From contig NW_004624730.1 in NCBI RefSeq assembly GCF_000247695.1, forward strand, positions 32,099,119 to 32,163,118: a stretch of DNA of 64,000 nucleotides. Direction: 5' to 3'. The notes beneath the pieces are model-generated. The model had not been told where the DNA came from, did no database searches, and saw nothing but the letters and a program-made list of their open reading frames with translations. Every line of letters begins with the position of its first letter. Positions within the stretch are counted from its first letter, which is position 1. Of this stretch, positions 22,501-36,574 are shown piece after piece. This DNA comes from Heterocephalus glaber (taxonomy: Eukaryota; Chordata; Mammalia; Rodentia; Bathyergidae). The translations under genes and the position numbers were made by a program.

Positions 22501-23890
22501 TATTACCCTATTGAGATTTACACTTTGATCAATTTCCTTTTAAAATGTTTTTACCTACAATAAACACATGATAGATACATGATCTGACCAGTATAGCTGT
22601 GGTATACTCTTTGTTAATTTAGAGACGTTTTCCACTGAAAGCAATTACATTCTAGCAAGTAAGTAAACTTCAAATACAGTATTGAAATGGGCTTAAATTT
22701 TAGGGTACAGAATGAAAAAAAATGCCTTATTATACTTCATATTATATCAGAAGTTTGTTTAGAAAAAGAATTTGAAACTAGGGAGGTAGTTAACTACGAG
22801 AAATTTTAGAATACTTTTTAGCAAACTACTTTGTAATCGAACTGGCCTCTACATCTCAGAGTGCAAAGAGGATAATGCTAGTCCTGAAGGGTACTTGTCA
22901 TTTAAATGTCTTTCTTTAAAACTGATCTCTTTCTTGTCTCTGCCCTATGTTCCACTTACTCAGCATCTTAGTCTTTGGATTAGAATAACTCACACAGGTA
23001 GAATGGGAGTTATTGCTTCATCTGTTTAATCTTAAATGATAATAAGAAACCATAAAATATAGTTCATATCATCAGTGAGTGCTTATTGGTAGCTAAATAG
23101 TGAGGTAGTTATAGAAAGAATGAAACTCTCCACTCCACATTCCTACGAGGATTGCAATTAGATGTCGAATTGCCCAATTTTTCTTACATTTTCTTTCTCC
23201 ATTTACAGTACAAGAAGTAAATTTTGAAAGTCATTGTGTTAGAATGAGTTAAAATAAGAGGGCCACTGAATAAGAACATGGATGCCTGCTGTCCCTCTCT
23301 GAAGAAGAAAATAGAGGGCAGTTAACTGTAATTGGCATTTCACCGATTTAGGCAATAGACTTTTGTAATAAGAAACTTCCCTGGGAAACAAATGAAATCT
23401 CCCACACTTCCACACAGGTTCATGAAATGCTGATGAAATCTGCTCATATTTCTATGGAATGCTGCATAATAGAATAGTTACTATTTAGTATTCCATCAAG
23501 AGGGTGTTTTTCATCTGAGTCAATAACTCCTCTAAATTTATTATGAAGTAAGTAAAGGATATTTCTCTATAAAGCTGAATAGGCACAGGGTTTGTTTCTC
23601 TACTAAGCTATATAAATGACCATACTGCACATTGTATATTTTGGTTGCCAAAGCAGGTTAAGTTATTCTGAAACCATTTAAGTTTCTTTTGCAGGAAATA
23701 AAATGGCATGTTCTTTTCTTGATATATCATTAGTAATGTTTTATAAAATGCCTTAAATATATTTAAAAATATGAGAGTAAGATGATCATTTTCTTTTCTT
23801 TTCTTTTTGTAGTAAAATTATGATGTTCAACTACTGATATATTGTACATTTTAGTTTTAATGATTATAAATAACACTATGTAAAAGATAT
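22501..23890. other. Unassigned non-coding DNA
   Basis: No recognisable repeat or exon. Confidence 0.4.
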
Positions 23891-23894
23891 CCAT

Positions 23895-24430
23895 TTCATT
23901 CATCCATCATTTATTCAGTTTAAAATTACTTATTGAACGCTTACATGTCTAAGGAACAGATTAGGAACTATGATTTAGTGGAAAGTTCAAAATAGAGATA
24001 AACAGGATAAAAGAGAAAAATTATGTAAGATTGTGAAATGCATGGGCCGCAGATGGAATGGTTAAGATTTGGGCTGGAGGCTAACTGGGCCAGATTATGT
24101 AGGTGATGAACTAAGAATTACTGCTTCAACCCTAGGGCAGTGGGACACTCTTAAAAGGCTTAAGCAGGAGAATGACATGATAAGATTTGTGTTTTAGAAA
24201 GATTACTTTGGGCTGCCATCCAGAAAATAGATTGCAAAGAAGCTGTTAAGTGCAGAGACTAGTTAGGAAGCTGTTTTAATAATTCAAGCAACGAGGATAG
24301 TGTCTGTAATAGGGAAAGACAGCTTGTAGAACAGGCTTTCCCATTAGAGAATATATGTAGGGGCTGGAAGGAAGAGAATCTAAAATTCTTAGGAGAATAA
24401 CATTTAAGAGATGAACTGATGAGAAAGATT
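23895..24430 (-). mobile_element. L2 LINE fragment
   Basis: Begins 'cattcatccatcatttattcag', then 'gattatgtaggtgatgaac', 'aggcttaagcaggagaatgacatgataag', 'aaagattactttgggctgcc' and 'ttcaagcaacgaggatag'. This is the standard order of antisense L2 over about 500 bases. Confidence 0.8.
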
Positions 24431-25909
24431 CCACAAAAAAAGAATAGTAGAGGTGGTCAAAGAGGGGGAAATAAAACTAGGACACTGTTTTGGGGGAATA
24501 CAACAAACAAAATGTTGCATTATATTACTTATATATCTGGAAAGAAAGATGCTTTGATTTTTTTGGTTGAAAATAAAATAGTGGCTCACTTTTTAAAACA
24601 AAGTCAAAAGCATAGCATCCAATAAAGTTCTCACTATTACTTGGTTGATTGTCAACAGGTGGTAGTGATTTTGGGAAAGGAATTGGAGAAAATCTCTTTG
24701 ATATGAGATTCCAGCAGAGAATTCTTGGGGTTTGGTATCTCATTGAATGGTTAATGAAGCTGATCTATCAGCTTCATCTTGCTATTTCAGTGTACAATGA
24801 TGGTAAATGTAGAGCATGGGATAGCACCAGAGACTGTGTAATTAATTACCACTTACAGTTATCTTCAAACATTCATTAACAACATTTAGGCTCAATTTTA
24901 ACAGTTCATCATAGTGTGTTTAGGTAGGAGGTTTCTAAATTCCAGCAATTGTTTTCATCAGCTACTCCCCCAAAAGAAAGATAGAGATGGAGAAATATGG
25001 TTGTGCTCTCTGCAATCATAACAGCCATCAGCACTTCTGCTCTCCCAAATGTTCTTTTAAAGCAGCAGCAGCAAAATGTGAAAAAGAACTGCATTTCATG
25101 CAGACCTATATTTCAAAGAACACATTATCTTTATTATTTGGATAATAGTATCTAATGAACAAATGTGATTTTTACAGTCATCATCTTAGTTCTGAATTTT
25201 GGAGATCAGAATGTCACTGTAGTCTGGTTCTTGGATGAAGGGGCTTATCCTGGCTTGGCTCTGATCTCTTCTAGCTGTGTCTTTCTCCTCTTGTTAGGAC
25301 ACAAACCATCATGGTTCCCAATCCCACATTCTCATGTAAACCTAATAATCTCTCTAACATCTTGCCTCCTAATACCATCCAAATGGAGGAGGGTTAGGGT
25401 TGCAGTATATAGCACTCACTATATCAAGAAATTCTTTCAACAGTTCTATGAAGCTAGTCATTTCAGTGTCACCAGTTAACTAATAAAAGATGAAAGACCC
25501 CAAAGTGCTTGAGTTTATACAGGTTAAAGGGGAATAGCTGGTCCTCAAATCTAAGCTTTGGATGCTCTAGTTCTGGGTAATTTGACCTTTCCAGTAGTGT
25601 TAAAATGTCTGTTTACCTTTTGAGTCCAGAATCCTATCTATTAAAAAAGCTTAATCTGGAAGAGCTCCTATTTCCCTTTTAGAGGCTCTGTTTTGCTTTC
25701 TCATTATTTCTATGGTTCTACAAACTTATTTTAAACTATGTCCAGACCATTGGTCTCCCTCCTACCTAGATGAATTGAGGCTCATACAGAATAAGATAAA
25801 GAAAACAAACTTGATATATTGATGAATGTTTTTACAGAATGACTTATGTTTATTACATACAGTTTAATGTCATCTGTAAATTGTTTGAAAAATTTATTTC
25901 TGCCATCAA
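24431..25909. other. Unassigned non-coding DNA
   Basis: Several open frames of 60-105 codons occur by chance (for example 25165-25479, +). None has recognisable domain features or good splice signals. Confidence 0.4.
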
Positions 25910-26002
25910 TTTTTTTTTCATTTTTGTGGTGCTAGAAGTGGAACATAGGGCCATGAATGTATTGGGCTCTGTCTCTACCACTGATTAACATCCCTAGCCT
26001 CA
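25910..26002 (-). mobile_element. ID-like SINE, old
   Basis: T run, then 'tgtggtgctagaagtggaacatagggcc', 'ctaccactgattaacatccctagcc'. A degraded antisense ID-like or composite SINE unit. Confidence 0.6.
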
Positions 26003-26014
26003 GCTGTAGCTTTT

Positions 26015-27240
26015 TTAAGCTTTTAATTTTGAAATAATTTTAGACTAGCAGAAAAGTTGCAAAAATAGATCAAGAAGTTCCTGTGTTCCTTTCATCTACC
26101 TTTCCCTAATGTTGACATCTTATGTAACAAGATTAAGTATGTTATTTTGTTATATCCTTACACAGCACATCTATCAACATCAGGAAATTAACATTGCTGC
26201 ATTACAGTTAAATGAATTAAAGACTTTAGTTTTCATCAGCTTTATCCATTTTCATCCTTTTGTGTGCAATCCAGTGTCCCATATTGTACTAGCTGTTAGG
26301 CCTCCTTTATTTCCTCCAATTGTTAATGGTTTCCTAGTCTTTCCTCAATTTGACATATTGATCAGTACTGATCAATTATTTTGTAGACTATTCCTTATTT
26401 TTGGAGTTTCTGATGTCATCTCATGATTAAATTAGTGCTATATACTTTTAGCAAGAATACCACAGAAGTTACATTGTGCCCTTCTCAGTGAATCATATCA
26501 AGGTGTGATGTTAACTTTGGTTACTTAGTTAAGGTGGTATCTGCTAGGTGTCTCCACTGTAAAGCTATTTATTTCTCTTTATATTAATAAGTATCCTTGG
26601 TGAAAAAGACCTTGAGACTATGCAAATAAAGTAGAAACTTTCATTTATTAGTTTTAGTATCCACTGGTAGGACTTGTTGAAAACAATTATTACTCATGGT
26701 CACTTTGTATTCCTTTCATTCTTTCTACATCTGTTAACTAGAATTCTGTATGGAAGAGGTGGCCTTTTCTGTGATTGATTTATTTAGTTATTTATATTTA
26801 TTAATATGGATTCATGGATATTAATTTTATTCTATGTATTACAATCCAACGTTATCTATTTTATTGCCAAATTATTCCAGATTTGGTCTTTAGGAGCTCA
26901 TCCAGGTTGGCTTCTGTGACCTTTTTCTATGCCCTTTCCCCCCATTTCTTTCTGAGGGCTTCTTACTCCTAAAGTCATAAGACACAGTACTTCAAGTTCA
27001 TCTTATGTTTTCCCTACTTCATTCTTGGAATCAACTACTTTTCTATGGGGGCCTGGCTTCTTTTTTGAGGAATGATATTTAGAAACCAAAATCAGGGTGG
27101 TAGGTATGTGTCAATGCTTCTAGACTCTCTCAGTATCCAAATCTTGGAAATATATGTATATATACTAATTCATTCATATACATCATCAATATTTGTTTTT
27201 GTGTCTGTCTATTACACAAAAAACTTCTATAAGTTAATAC
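26015..27240 (-). mobile_element. Old L1M 3' region, about 1.2 kb
   Basis: Starts 'cttttaattttgaaataattttagactagcagaaaagttgcaaaaatag' (antisense L1 3' terminus). It continues with 'tgctaggtgtctccactgtaaagc', 'gagactatgcaaata', 'tggattcatggatattaattttattct' and 'gagctcatccaggttggc', in the order I associate with long 3' regions of old L1M elements. Orientation is inferred from the terminus. Confidence 0.6.
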
Positions 27241-27589
27241 TGATGCCTTAGCCCAAGGTTTATATTTTAATCGGTCATGTAAGCTATTCTAATCAAAATT
27301 CTAAAAATAAAAATGTCAAGATGGCCAGTTCAAAACAGACTAGGCTCCAGGTAAAGAATATGTGTCTTGTTTCAAGATTTTCTAGAAACCAGTTAGATTA
27401 TGTTTATATCTCCTTTTCTGTCACCTGGACTGTACATAAGGAATGGAACCAAAACACAAACTACAGTGGCTTCAGATACTACGTATGAGAAATAATGAGG
27501 AAGTGGTAATAGAAAAAATAACCCATTGAACTCATCAGGTCTATCCAGCATACTATGCCTATCTCATGTAGTTAGTCAGCTAGTTGAAT

Positions 27590-28000
27590 AGTCAATATAA
27601 ATCTAGATTCTGTCTCATTTCTTATCCATGTTTCTCTATTTTCCTTCATACCTAGCTTCTTCTCTGCATCCAGTCTTTTCCCTTCAAAACTCTTCTCCAC
27701 CCTGTGGCCAGAGCAAGCTATCAGAAATGAAAATTGGGTTCTATTTTTATTTATCCTTAAACTTTTCAATGGCCTTTTTTGTCTCTCAAGAAATATGATC
27801 TAAGAACTTGACAATAGCAAACACAACCTTCCATGATCTGATTCTTTCCTCTCCATGTGTCATCTCTTATTTTCTGTCTCTCCTTTATGTTAAAGGATTG
27901 CTTCAGGTCATCTTCATCTCCTTGTCAATAGCAGTCTTTCTTCCAGCCTGAGGTTCTCTAGTGCTATTTCACTATATTCAGATTGAGGCATTCTTGATAA
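27590..28000 (+). mobile_element. L2 LINE fragment
   Basis: 'ttctccaccctgtggccagagcaagctatcag', 'ttttcaatggcc', 'cttccatgatctgattc' and 'gtcatctcttattttctgtctctcc' follow sense L2 order on the + strand. Confidence 0.7.
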
Positions 28001-28319
28001 TTTTCTTCTAGCTAAGTTTCACCTTTCAAGAATAGGTTTGGTGCCACATCAACTTACCTTTTATGTGTTTGATACCTAGTACCTAGTCAGTTTAATTAAC
28101 ACTTCATGAGTTCAATAAGTAGTTATTCTTTCTGTTACCACTTCATCATTGTGTCTGATAGCTAGTTTGTGAAGTTTGTCTGATAGCTAGCCACTCTAAA
28201 AATTTTATTCCTCATTTAAAATTACTCTTGATAAGGTTCTAATTGTTAAACCTGTAAGTACTTTTTAGTTCTTATCTTACTTGGTCCCTAAAGAACATTG
28301 GGTATTAGAGGTAATGCAG

Positions 28320-29010
28320 TATGTTTGCCATGTGGAGGGTCAGGAAGGTGTTGCATGAGTGGTGGTCCTTGGTTGAGAGAACAGTGCTGAGAAACAAGAT
28401 TAAAGAGGTAAACAAGAGCCATCTCTTACAGAACCCAGAAGGCCATGTTAAGGAGATCAAACTCATCCTGTTAACCAGATGAAGAGCAGGGTAAAAGATT
28501 TATATAAAAAGGCTGAGTTTTAGGAACAATAATTTAGGAACAAGAATTAATGCTAAAATTTGAACAATATTGGAGGGGAAGTGAAAATTAAATTGGGCAA
28601 GGCTGAAAGGAAGGGAAATTAGGTTGTTGCATAATCCTGGAGTAAGATTATGGGTTGTATAAATTAAGATAGCAAAAACACAGAGAGAAGGGGATGTATT
28701 CGGTAGAGAGAGTTGATAGAATCAACACAGTTGGAAAATGGATTTCAAGTGGGGAGATGAGTGATAAGAAGGAAGAATAGATTTTTAATTTCTTATTCAG
28801 TGATCAAGAACTTACTAAAGATTAGGGTATAGGAGGAGGAGTGGCTTTGAGAGAAGATGTTAATTTTTAAAGATGCTTGTGATGCCTGTGCATCTCAGTG
28901 CAGCTACCTGATTGGCAGCTTCATGTGTCTAAAACCTGAAACACAGACATAGTCTGAAGATTTAGATTTTGAAACTAGTAGCATGTTGAGATCCAGGATG
29001 TCTGCAGTGT
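28320..29010 (-). mobile_element. L2 LINE fragment
   Basis: 'acccagaaggccatgttaaggag', 'agatgaagagcagggtaaaag', 'gattgcag'-like spacing and 'tgatcaagaacttactaaag' resemble antisense L2. Diverged, and boundaries are poor. Confidence 0.5.
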
Positions 29011-29059
29011 GGGAAGGAAAAGAGCACCTTCTTTTCCCTTCCGCATTTCTTCTTCCTGA

Positions 29060-29320
29060 ACAGAATCACTGTTTATCCATTCTACCCAGCTAGAAATCCT
29101 GGAATCATGTTCAGTTGCACCCTCTCCTTTCCATCACCAATCCAGTGGATACTCAACCCATCTCCTGCTTTCATCCTGTTTATTTAAATCATCACAGCCT
29201 TAGCTCAGGCTTGTAAAATTTTGCTCATGGACATTTACTATCATTGTTGCTCATCTTCAGGCTGTTAGCTTATCTCTTCGTAACCACCGATCTTCTGCAT
29301 TTTGTACTCTCTGAATATGC
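29060..29320 (+). mobile_element. L2 LINE fragment
   Basis: 'gaaatcctggaatcatgttcagttgcaccctctc', 'catcaccaatccagtggatactcaacc' and 'catcacagccttagctcaggc' match sense L2 upstream of its 3' end. It faces the neighbouring antisense L2. Confidence 0.65.
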
Positions 29321-30299
29321 ATATTACTTACAATAAAAACTAATTAATATTTTTTGAAAAGTACAAAGTACTAAAGAAATATAAATTAATGCATCTTAAA
29401 TGAGGTTGATATGTCAATTGTTTTATAATAATTTGTAGGTGGGACTAAACAAAAATATTAATATTTGCTCCTTTTGCACTTAGTGCCATCTAGCGTGGGT
29501 AGAAGGAAAACTGCTGCTCAAAACAATCTGGGAAACAGAAATAATTGTTATCTGAGAGTGTCATATTGAAGGTGGTTTGGATAAGGGGATAAGAACTGAT
29601 GTCCTGAGGTGAGGTGAAGAAAGGAATAAAGAAAGAGAGGGCTTAGAGCAATTTTTTGTTTTACTCCACATTTCCAACATGATCTGACTGATTAAAAGCC
29701 ATGACATTAGAGTGATAGGAAGTTAACTTGTGTCCTCTTTAGCTGGGAGCCAACTGCAAGATGGTGGGAACTTCCATATATACCACTTGCCAGCCCCTGT
29801 AATAGCCCAAAGAATAGCCCTTCATGAGTGATAAAAGAGATGATGGTTTAGAGAATAGATAAAGCAATAAATGTAGATTTTCCAGATACTTAATAGAATA
29901 AAGAAAAAGGCAAAGAAGTGAAAATGAACTCCAAAATGATAAAACAACCCATTTGTGAGTTTGTTGCAAAGCAAAACCAAGACAAGAAGTAAGGACGGGG
30001 GAAATATCTTAAAATGTTAAATATTTTGTGATTAAAATTTTTTAGCCAATTTGAAATTATTTTGCTACTGAAATACTCCTTTCATTTTGAGAAATGCCCA
30101 GATGAGACTTTTCTTTTCACACTATCAGACAGAGAACACTTTGAACACAGTAGAAGATATGCATTTGATTCAGTCTTTAAATGGGAACTTTGCTTAGAAA
30201 TATGGTGGGTTTGAGAGTGGTGAGACCAGTATATCAAGGTAGTAGAGCAATGAATTTGGAATAAAGACACAAGATGTCAATAAAAGTAGAGCTTGTTCA
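29321..30299. other. Unassigned non-coding DNA
   Basis: No recognised repeat, exon or RNA gene. Confidence 0.4.
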
Positions 30300-30600
30300 T
30301 TCATTAATATATATTTCTTGAGAAATAAATATGCATCAGATACTGTTCTTGCTGAAAGGATATAAAAGGGAATAAAACAAAACTCCCATCCTCAGTAATT
30401 TTATACTCTAGACTGGGAGATCAGCAATGAACATGTAATATCAGGTAGAAAGGTAACAAGTGAATATAATATCAAGTAGTGATAAGTGTCATAATGAAAA
30501 AATGAAGTGAAGTATGGAGATGGAGAGTAAAATAGTAATTATTTTGGAAAGGAGCAGATATAATTCCCAGTAGGCTATCCAGGACCATTTATAAGTCTCT
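30300..30600 (-). mobile_element. L2 LINE 3' end
   Basis: 'ttcattcattaatatatatttcttgag', 'gcatcagatactgttcttgctg', 'ttttatactctagactgggagatcagcaatgaac' and 'gtgataagtgtcataatgaa' follow antisense L2. Confidence 0.7.
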
Positions 30601-32589
30601 TAAGAATTTTATCTGCATATGTGGAGGGAATATCATTTGGTTTACGACACTGTGTATTACAATTTGTGTAAAATGAGACACCTTCTAGTGTTCATTCTGA
30701 TTTCTAGTGTTCATTCTAAGACCTTGTAGCTATACTAATTGACCTAAAAATAACTTAAAATATATGAAATTATTTATTGTATTTTGGAACAGTCTGATAA
30801 AGAGTCTGTGGAACTGTGTAGTCCAATTGCTACATGGAATATGTCATTAATTTTTATTTCCTTAAGCAGGCTAGACTTTAGCCATAGAACTAAAATCTAA
30901 TGTGCCCTCAGGGGGTTAAAGGCCTGAAACAGGAAAGACTATTGTTTCTATACTGGCTACTTCAGGATGAGAGGAGGCTTAGCAGAGTTTTAACTTTAAC
31001 ATTCATGTTCAGCTTGGTTATATTTTGCAACACGTTACATTTATAATAATTTAATAGCTATACAAGGGAAGGCTTTTAGTGTTCAATAAAAGCTGTTCAT
31101 TTCCCTTTGTAAGAGTGGGATTAGACCCTAGAGATGGTGATGTTCAATAGAAAAATTATCTGAGCCTTACATACAATCTTAAATACTAGTAGTCTTGTTT
31201 AAAGAAGAAAAGAATGGTTAAAGTTAAATTTAATAACATTTTATTTAACCTAGTATATCTAAAATATTACCATTTCAATATGAAAGCAATATTATAATTT
31301 GATTTTTTAATTTTCCACTGCGCCTTTGACAGATGGTATTTATTTTATACTAAAATATCTTTTATTCTGTTGTTTTATAGTAAAAGTGCATTTCAACTAC
31401 TCAATAGCTGTGTGTGGTAATGGCAAACAGATCTAAAAGTTCATTGTGTTTTGAATCAACCTTGATTTTCTTGATCTTGTTTTCTTGAAACTGTTTTAAA
31501 CCTCAGAGATCTTTTACATTTTCCACGTAGGTAAATGTATCATGTAGGATACATTCTGATTGTGGAGGACTGGAGGACATGTCATTCCCTCCTCCTCCCC
31601 CTGCAACTTTTTTTCTGGTAAAAGCCAGAAGCGACTCAGGCTGGTGAATAATTGAACAGTAACATTATCGATCAAAGGACTGTGCTAAGCATATCTAAGC
31701 AACTCAAGGATATCAAATACCAAAACACCCAAATTTGCAATGGCACACTAACTACAAAAGTCAATCTGATGCAGTTGTTGCAAAAGCAAACAGCATAAAG
31801 GATTATCACTAGCTTAAATCAGAAAGTGAAGTTTTAAATAAAATATTAGGCTATCCTCTGGAATCAAAGAGAAAGATGAATAGTGAGAATCAGGAGGTTT
31901 ATTATTGCATATCCTAGTGTGGATGCCCAAAGATCTTATCTGAATAACTGTCACTTCAAAAGACTCAGCTCTAGCAAAGTCCTGCTTCTGGGTCAATTTA
32001 TTTTAAATATAATCACCCTGAGAGGGATAAAGAGAATTTGATTGGCCTAGCTCATGTTAGTTTACTGGTGGATTGTTCAGATAAAGCCTGAGTTCAGGAT
32101 GATGTAGCAAAAGAGGACTAGCTAGTAAAAACAGGAGGTCCAGCCTGGCATATCTAGAACTGTTCCCAGAGACCGGAATTAGTAGAGTCAATGAAGTTCT
32201 CTCCTAAGAACAAGAGCTGTGGGAAATGTTAAGATGAGTATGATGTTTATGTTTCTAAATTCATTCTTTAAATTTTATTTGGTATATTATTAACCTTTGC
32301 TTCTTCATTTCTATTGCAATAGCATGAAAGTGGTAGATTTTCTTTTTTAAATTAAAGCCTCAGCACTGACTTCTGTACTTAGTTCATCTGAGGGTGTAGA
32401 GGAAGCTTCATTTCACAATAATTCAAGTGGGGGCTCCATTTAAAAGTAGACTTGAGAAGCCAAGGAACTGCTATAACTGTGAAGAAAAATAAAAGAACTC
32501 AGGCTCTATCAAGTGAAAACAATCCTAAAAAGAGATCCTTGAAACGTGAATTCTCTCAATCTTGCTCTCCCTTGCCCTTTCCCACTTCT
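30601..32589. other. Unassigned non-coding DNA
   Basis: AT-rich. A short duplication, ttctagtgttcattct, occurs at 30683-30717. Nothing else is recognised. Confidence 0.4.
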
Positions 32590-32772
32590 CCCTCTTCCTC
32601 CACCCTTTGCTGTGTTGGGAATAGAACCCAGGGAGCGCTGAACTATATCCTCAGCCCTATTTATTATTTTATTTTGAGTCAAGATCTCACTAAGTTGCCC
32701 AGGCTGGCCTCAAATTTATGATCCCCCTGCCTCAGCTTTTTGAGCAGTTTGAATTATACCATATGCCAGTAC
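32590..32772 (-). mobile_element. Composite ID + B1 SINE (B1-dID type)
   Basis: 'gtgttgggaatagaacccaggg' to 'gaactatatcctcagccc' is the antisense ID-like half. 'attttgagtcaagatctcactaagttgcccaggctggcctcaaa' and 'atccccctgcctcagc' are the antisense B1 half. Better preserved than the copy at 10134. Confidence 0.85.
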
Positions 32773-35700
32773 ATTTTGCAAGAGTGGATTCTTAATTCTT
32801 CTTTGTCTTCCTAAGTGTAGTAGCAATTAGGTAATTTGATGTTATAATTATATGTATTTGTGTATTTGTTTGTGCCTTCCTACTCCACCAGCATTTAAAC
32901 TCTGTGACAGTAAAGCCTGTTACATAAGACCAAAATCCTTGATCCCAGACAGTATTTGCCACGTAGAAGAAGTTAAATGACTGTTAAATGAAATGAAGGA
33001 GAATATTAAAGTATTTTGTGCTGTTAAGACCAAATAAAAATGATGTGTTGAAATTTAGAGCTGAAAATGACCTTGGGAATTGTTTCAGTGATCTTGCTTT
33101 ACAACAGAAATAACTGAGGTCCTTCTAAATGTACCCTTGACTTAGGAAACTACAAGAAAAATTGTGGGCTTACACAGAGAAAGCACCTGCAACTAATTTC
33201 TTTTCAGAATATGAAAATACTGTGCTGATGTCAAGGAAATCACAAGTCATCTATTCATTGCAAAAAAAAATGTTTAACTACTACTTTTCTGCCTTCAAAT
33301 CCTGACATAGCACAACTCTGCTCCTAAACTCCTTAAAGTTCTGAATACAAACATAAATATAAAATATGAATATAAAATGCATATGCATTCTGTAAAGGCT
33401 TTAAATAAGTAATAAAATATACAAGAAATACACATGTCAACATTTTATACGCCTAGGTTTTGTTCAAGCCAACATTATGTGAAGCTTCCAGTAGATCAAG
33501 ACATGATGCTGTGGATTCTGAGATCTAAATAGAGTTCACTGGAAAATCTATGTGCATCTTCCTATATCAAAATGTTTATGTTAATCACTTCTTCAAAATC
33601 TGTTTTACTATATAAGATAACACGTTCACAGAGTCTAGGGATTATTAGGATGTGGGTATCATTAAAAGAGAGAGTTATTATACCCTGGATGTTTCCTGGA
33701 AGGAGATAGCTTAAGCTCTTTTACAGATTTGAACATGGCATAGTCAGTTGAAAGTCATTATGATATTCAAAGAAAACCTAGTAGTCTTTTCCACTGTTTT
33801 CCAAATTTCAGATAATTTTTCTAGCAATTTAAGATCCAGTTACATTTGGGGGGCACGTTATAAGGGCAAAGGCCACTGAAAACAACAAAGAGGAGATGAA
33901 TTTTTGGAAGGTATCACTATTATTTAGAAAAAGAATTCTGGCTTTAATTTACTAAGTAATTTTGTGGAGATTTTATAGCTACCTTTGTTTTACTCATTCG
34001 TGTGAAATGGTAAGTGATCAAAGAGAGTGGTTAGTGCCCAAATAACCCCAGAGTCCACATCATCTGAAGAACTGTCAGTATATCAAAAAGGAAATGCTTA
34101 TTAATAATAGCTCAAAATCATGAAGACAGTAAATCATAGCAGATATCTTGAAATGCTTTCTACTTTTGAAATACTTTATTTAAAGTGTTTCGTAAAAGTT
34201 AAAGAGCTATAATATAAGGCTCCACTATAATTAGTGTCCATTAATACTTAACGCTAGAGGTAAAAGCAGACACTTGTCTTGGAAAAGGACTGTTAAATTT
34301 CTATGATAGGTAACTGTATTTGTGATCTGGCTTGAAATATCAGCTACGATTCATAATATTGTTTATTAATTAATTTTCAGAGCACAAGCCATTTTTTAGA
34401 AACAATTCTGTATTTGTACACATAAACATCTTAAAATTAAAATTAAATGAATTTTAAATTGGGCATTTTATGATGAGGTTTTATGAATAATAACAATAAA
34501 AATCTCAATGGGGCAGGAATGTATCCCATTAAATTTTATGAATGTTGGGTTCACTGCATTCATATTTAAAGCCAATCTTGAGGGTCTTGCTACATGTTGC
34601 ATCTATTTATTTATTAATGATTTTTAGCTGATGCTGCTTTACTGGTTCCAAGTCTAAGCTTTGCTGTTTTTCTTGATCCTGGTTAAAGTGAGAGGTGAGC
34701 CATGGCATAGACTAGGTCAAGCACAGCACAGAGAGCCAGTGGTACCCATACTTTTATGATCTTTAATAATTCAAAATTCAAAAACAAATGGCCAACTTTT
34801 ATGCATGCTGCTAGCTGGATGTCAGATACTTCAAATCTCATGCACATTCACAGAAGTAGCTTGTTACCAATGTAAATATTCTGGGAGCCATGAAATAAGT
34901 ATACCGGGCACTGGCTTTGCAGACATTTTTCAGTTTTAGCTGATGAATATTTAATCATATTGAGCATTTGGAGAAAATGCAAAAATCCAATTTTTAAACA
35001 TTGGGGATTCTTGTACATTCTTGTTCTGAAAGTCTTCTAATTTACCCTACAAATGGCTAGGGAAGGAAAACAGGTTTTAAATCTGTTACAGGAAATTCTT
35101 TAGGTTTTTTTTTTTTTTGGAGGGTGGTGAACAATAAGTATAAGTGCTGTTATCTCTGTGTGGTGTAAAGATCCTCATGATCTGCTACTGGCAACTGCCA
35201 GAAAATACTTGAATGTTCTTATATTCCTCAGGCTCTGCAGTGATGTTAAGGCACTTTGTTATAAACAGACTACGTGACATATCTTTTAATCATCACATTT
35301 CTCTTTCTTGCTTACAAGAATCATCTTACAAATCTAGTCGGAATTACCAAAATGGCAGACATATAATTGCAATTATATTTAGTAAAGTGAAAGGGAAGGG
35401 AAGTGCTTTCACTTTCTCGCTAAAATATCCCTGAGCATCTACCCAATTCACATATGCAAGTATATGCAAGTAGTTCGTCCCATCTGTTTTCTATTTCATT
35501 CCTCTTCACTCTGGCTCTGCACTCAAGTGATCATCGTTTTAAAATTTTCTGTACTTTTCAATGGTACTTGAAATAATCTCACCCATTCAGTCCTTCATGT
35601 CATACACTGTTCTTATTTAAAGAACAAAGAACATGGAAAATAGAATAAATATGTTTCAATACTTGTAAGATATATGAAAGAGTAAAAGAAAATCTAACAG

Positions 35701-36574
35701 ATAGATGACATTGCTTATCTGACACATATCTGTCACATGAAAAAGCAATGTATAGTGTTGGGAATTACTTCCCTTCATTTAGAAAAGAATACCTGTAAAA
35801 TTGTTGAGAAGGCATAGGGAACTGTGGAGACTCTGAAAGCACTGATTAACAGAACTGGGACCATTCATGATCTTCTGAATATCTATACATGGATTCCATA
35901 ATTTCTAAATCTTATTGCAAAATACACAAGGAATGAAAGAATGTGCTAGAAGTTTCAAATGTCAGCACAGAAGAAATGCAAGATGAGCCCAGTTTCAATC
36001 TTCATAGAATACTATTATTATTTTACATTGCATTGAACATTTTTTCTTATTTAATACATTTTCCTCCACAAAAAAAATTAATTACTGCAGAACAGGGATC
36101 CCAGACTTTGGATAAAATTTGACAAAAGCCAGGGAGGTCTTCAAGGAATAATACACCCCAAAAGTGTCTCTTAAACTTATAACTTGAGCACAAAAAGTAA
36201 ATTATTTAAGATAAAATAATTTTAAAATAAATAATAATTTTTCCAGCTCTATTCACATCAGTATTGTTCCTACAAACAAAGGCAAAACTGCAAATAGATT
36301 ATTTTTGTCATTGTTTCAGGGTGCAACCTTCCATAGATTGATGTAAATTAAAATTCACATGATTGTGGCAGTAAAGCCAATCAAATCAGAGTGATCTACA
36401 AGGTCATTACTCAGGACTTCTTTGCCAAACTTCATTTGGTATTCATTGAAATAAATTTGCTATTTGCTGAGCCAGTTCTATGAAGAGAATAAGAATATGG
36501 GTGACAACAAGTATAAAATGTGCTGATAATTGGAAGTAACAGAAAAATCTCATTCAAATCAGCTTAAGAAGAAA
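32773..36574. other. Repeat-poor stretch of 3.8 kb
   Basis: I recognise no interspersed repeat beyond a possible MIR-like scrap near 33050-33130 and an A/T run at 35107. I see no credible exon. The scarcity of repeats, relative to the rest of the window, makes it a candidate for conserved non-coding DNA. Confidence 0.35.
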
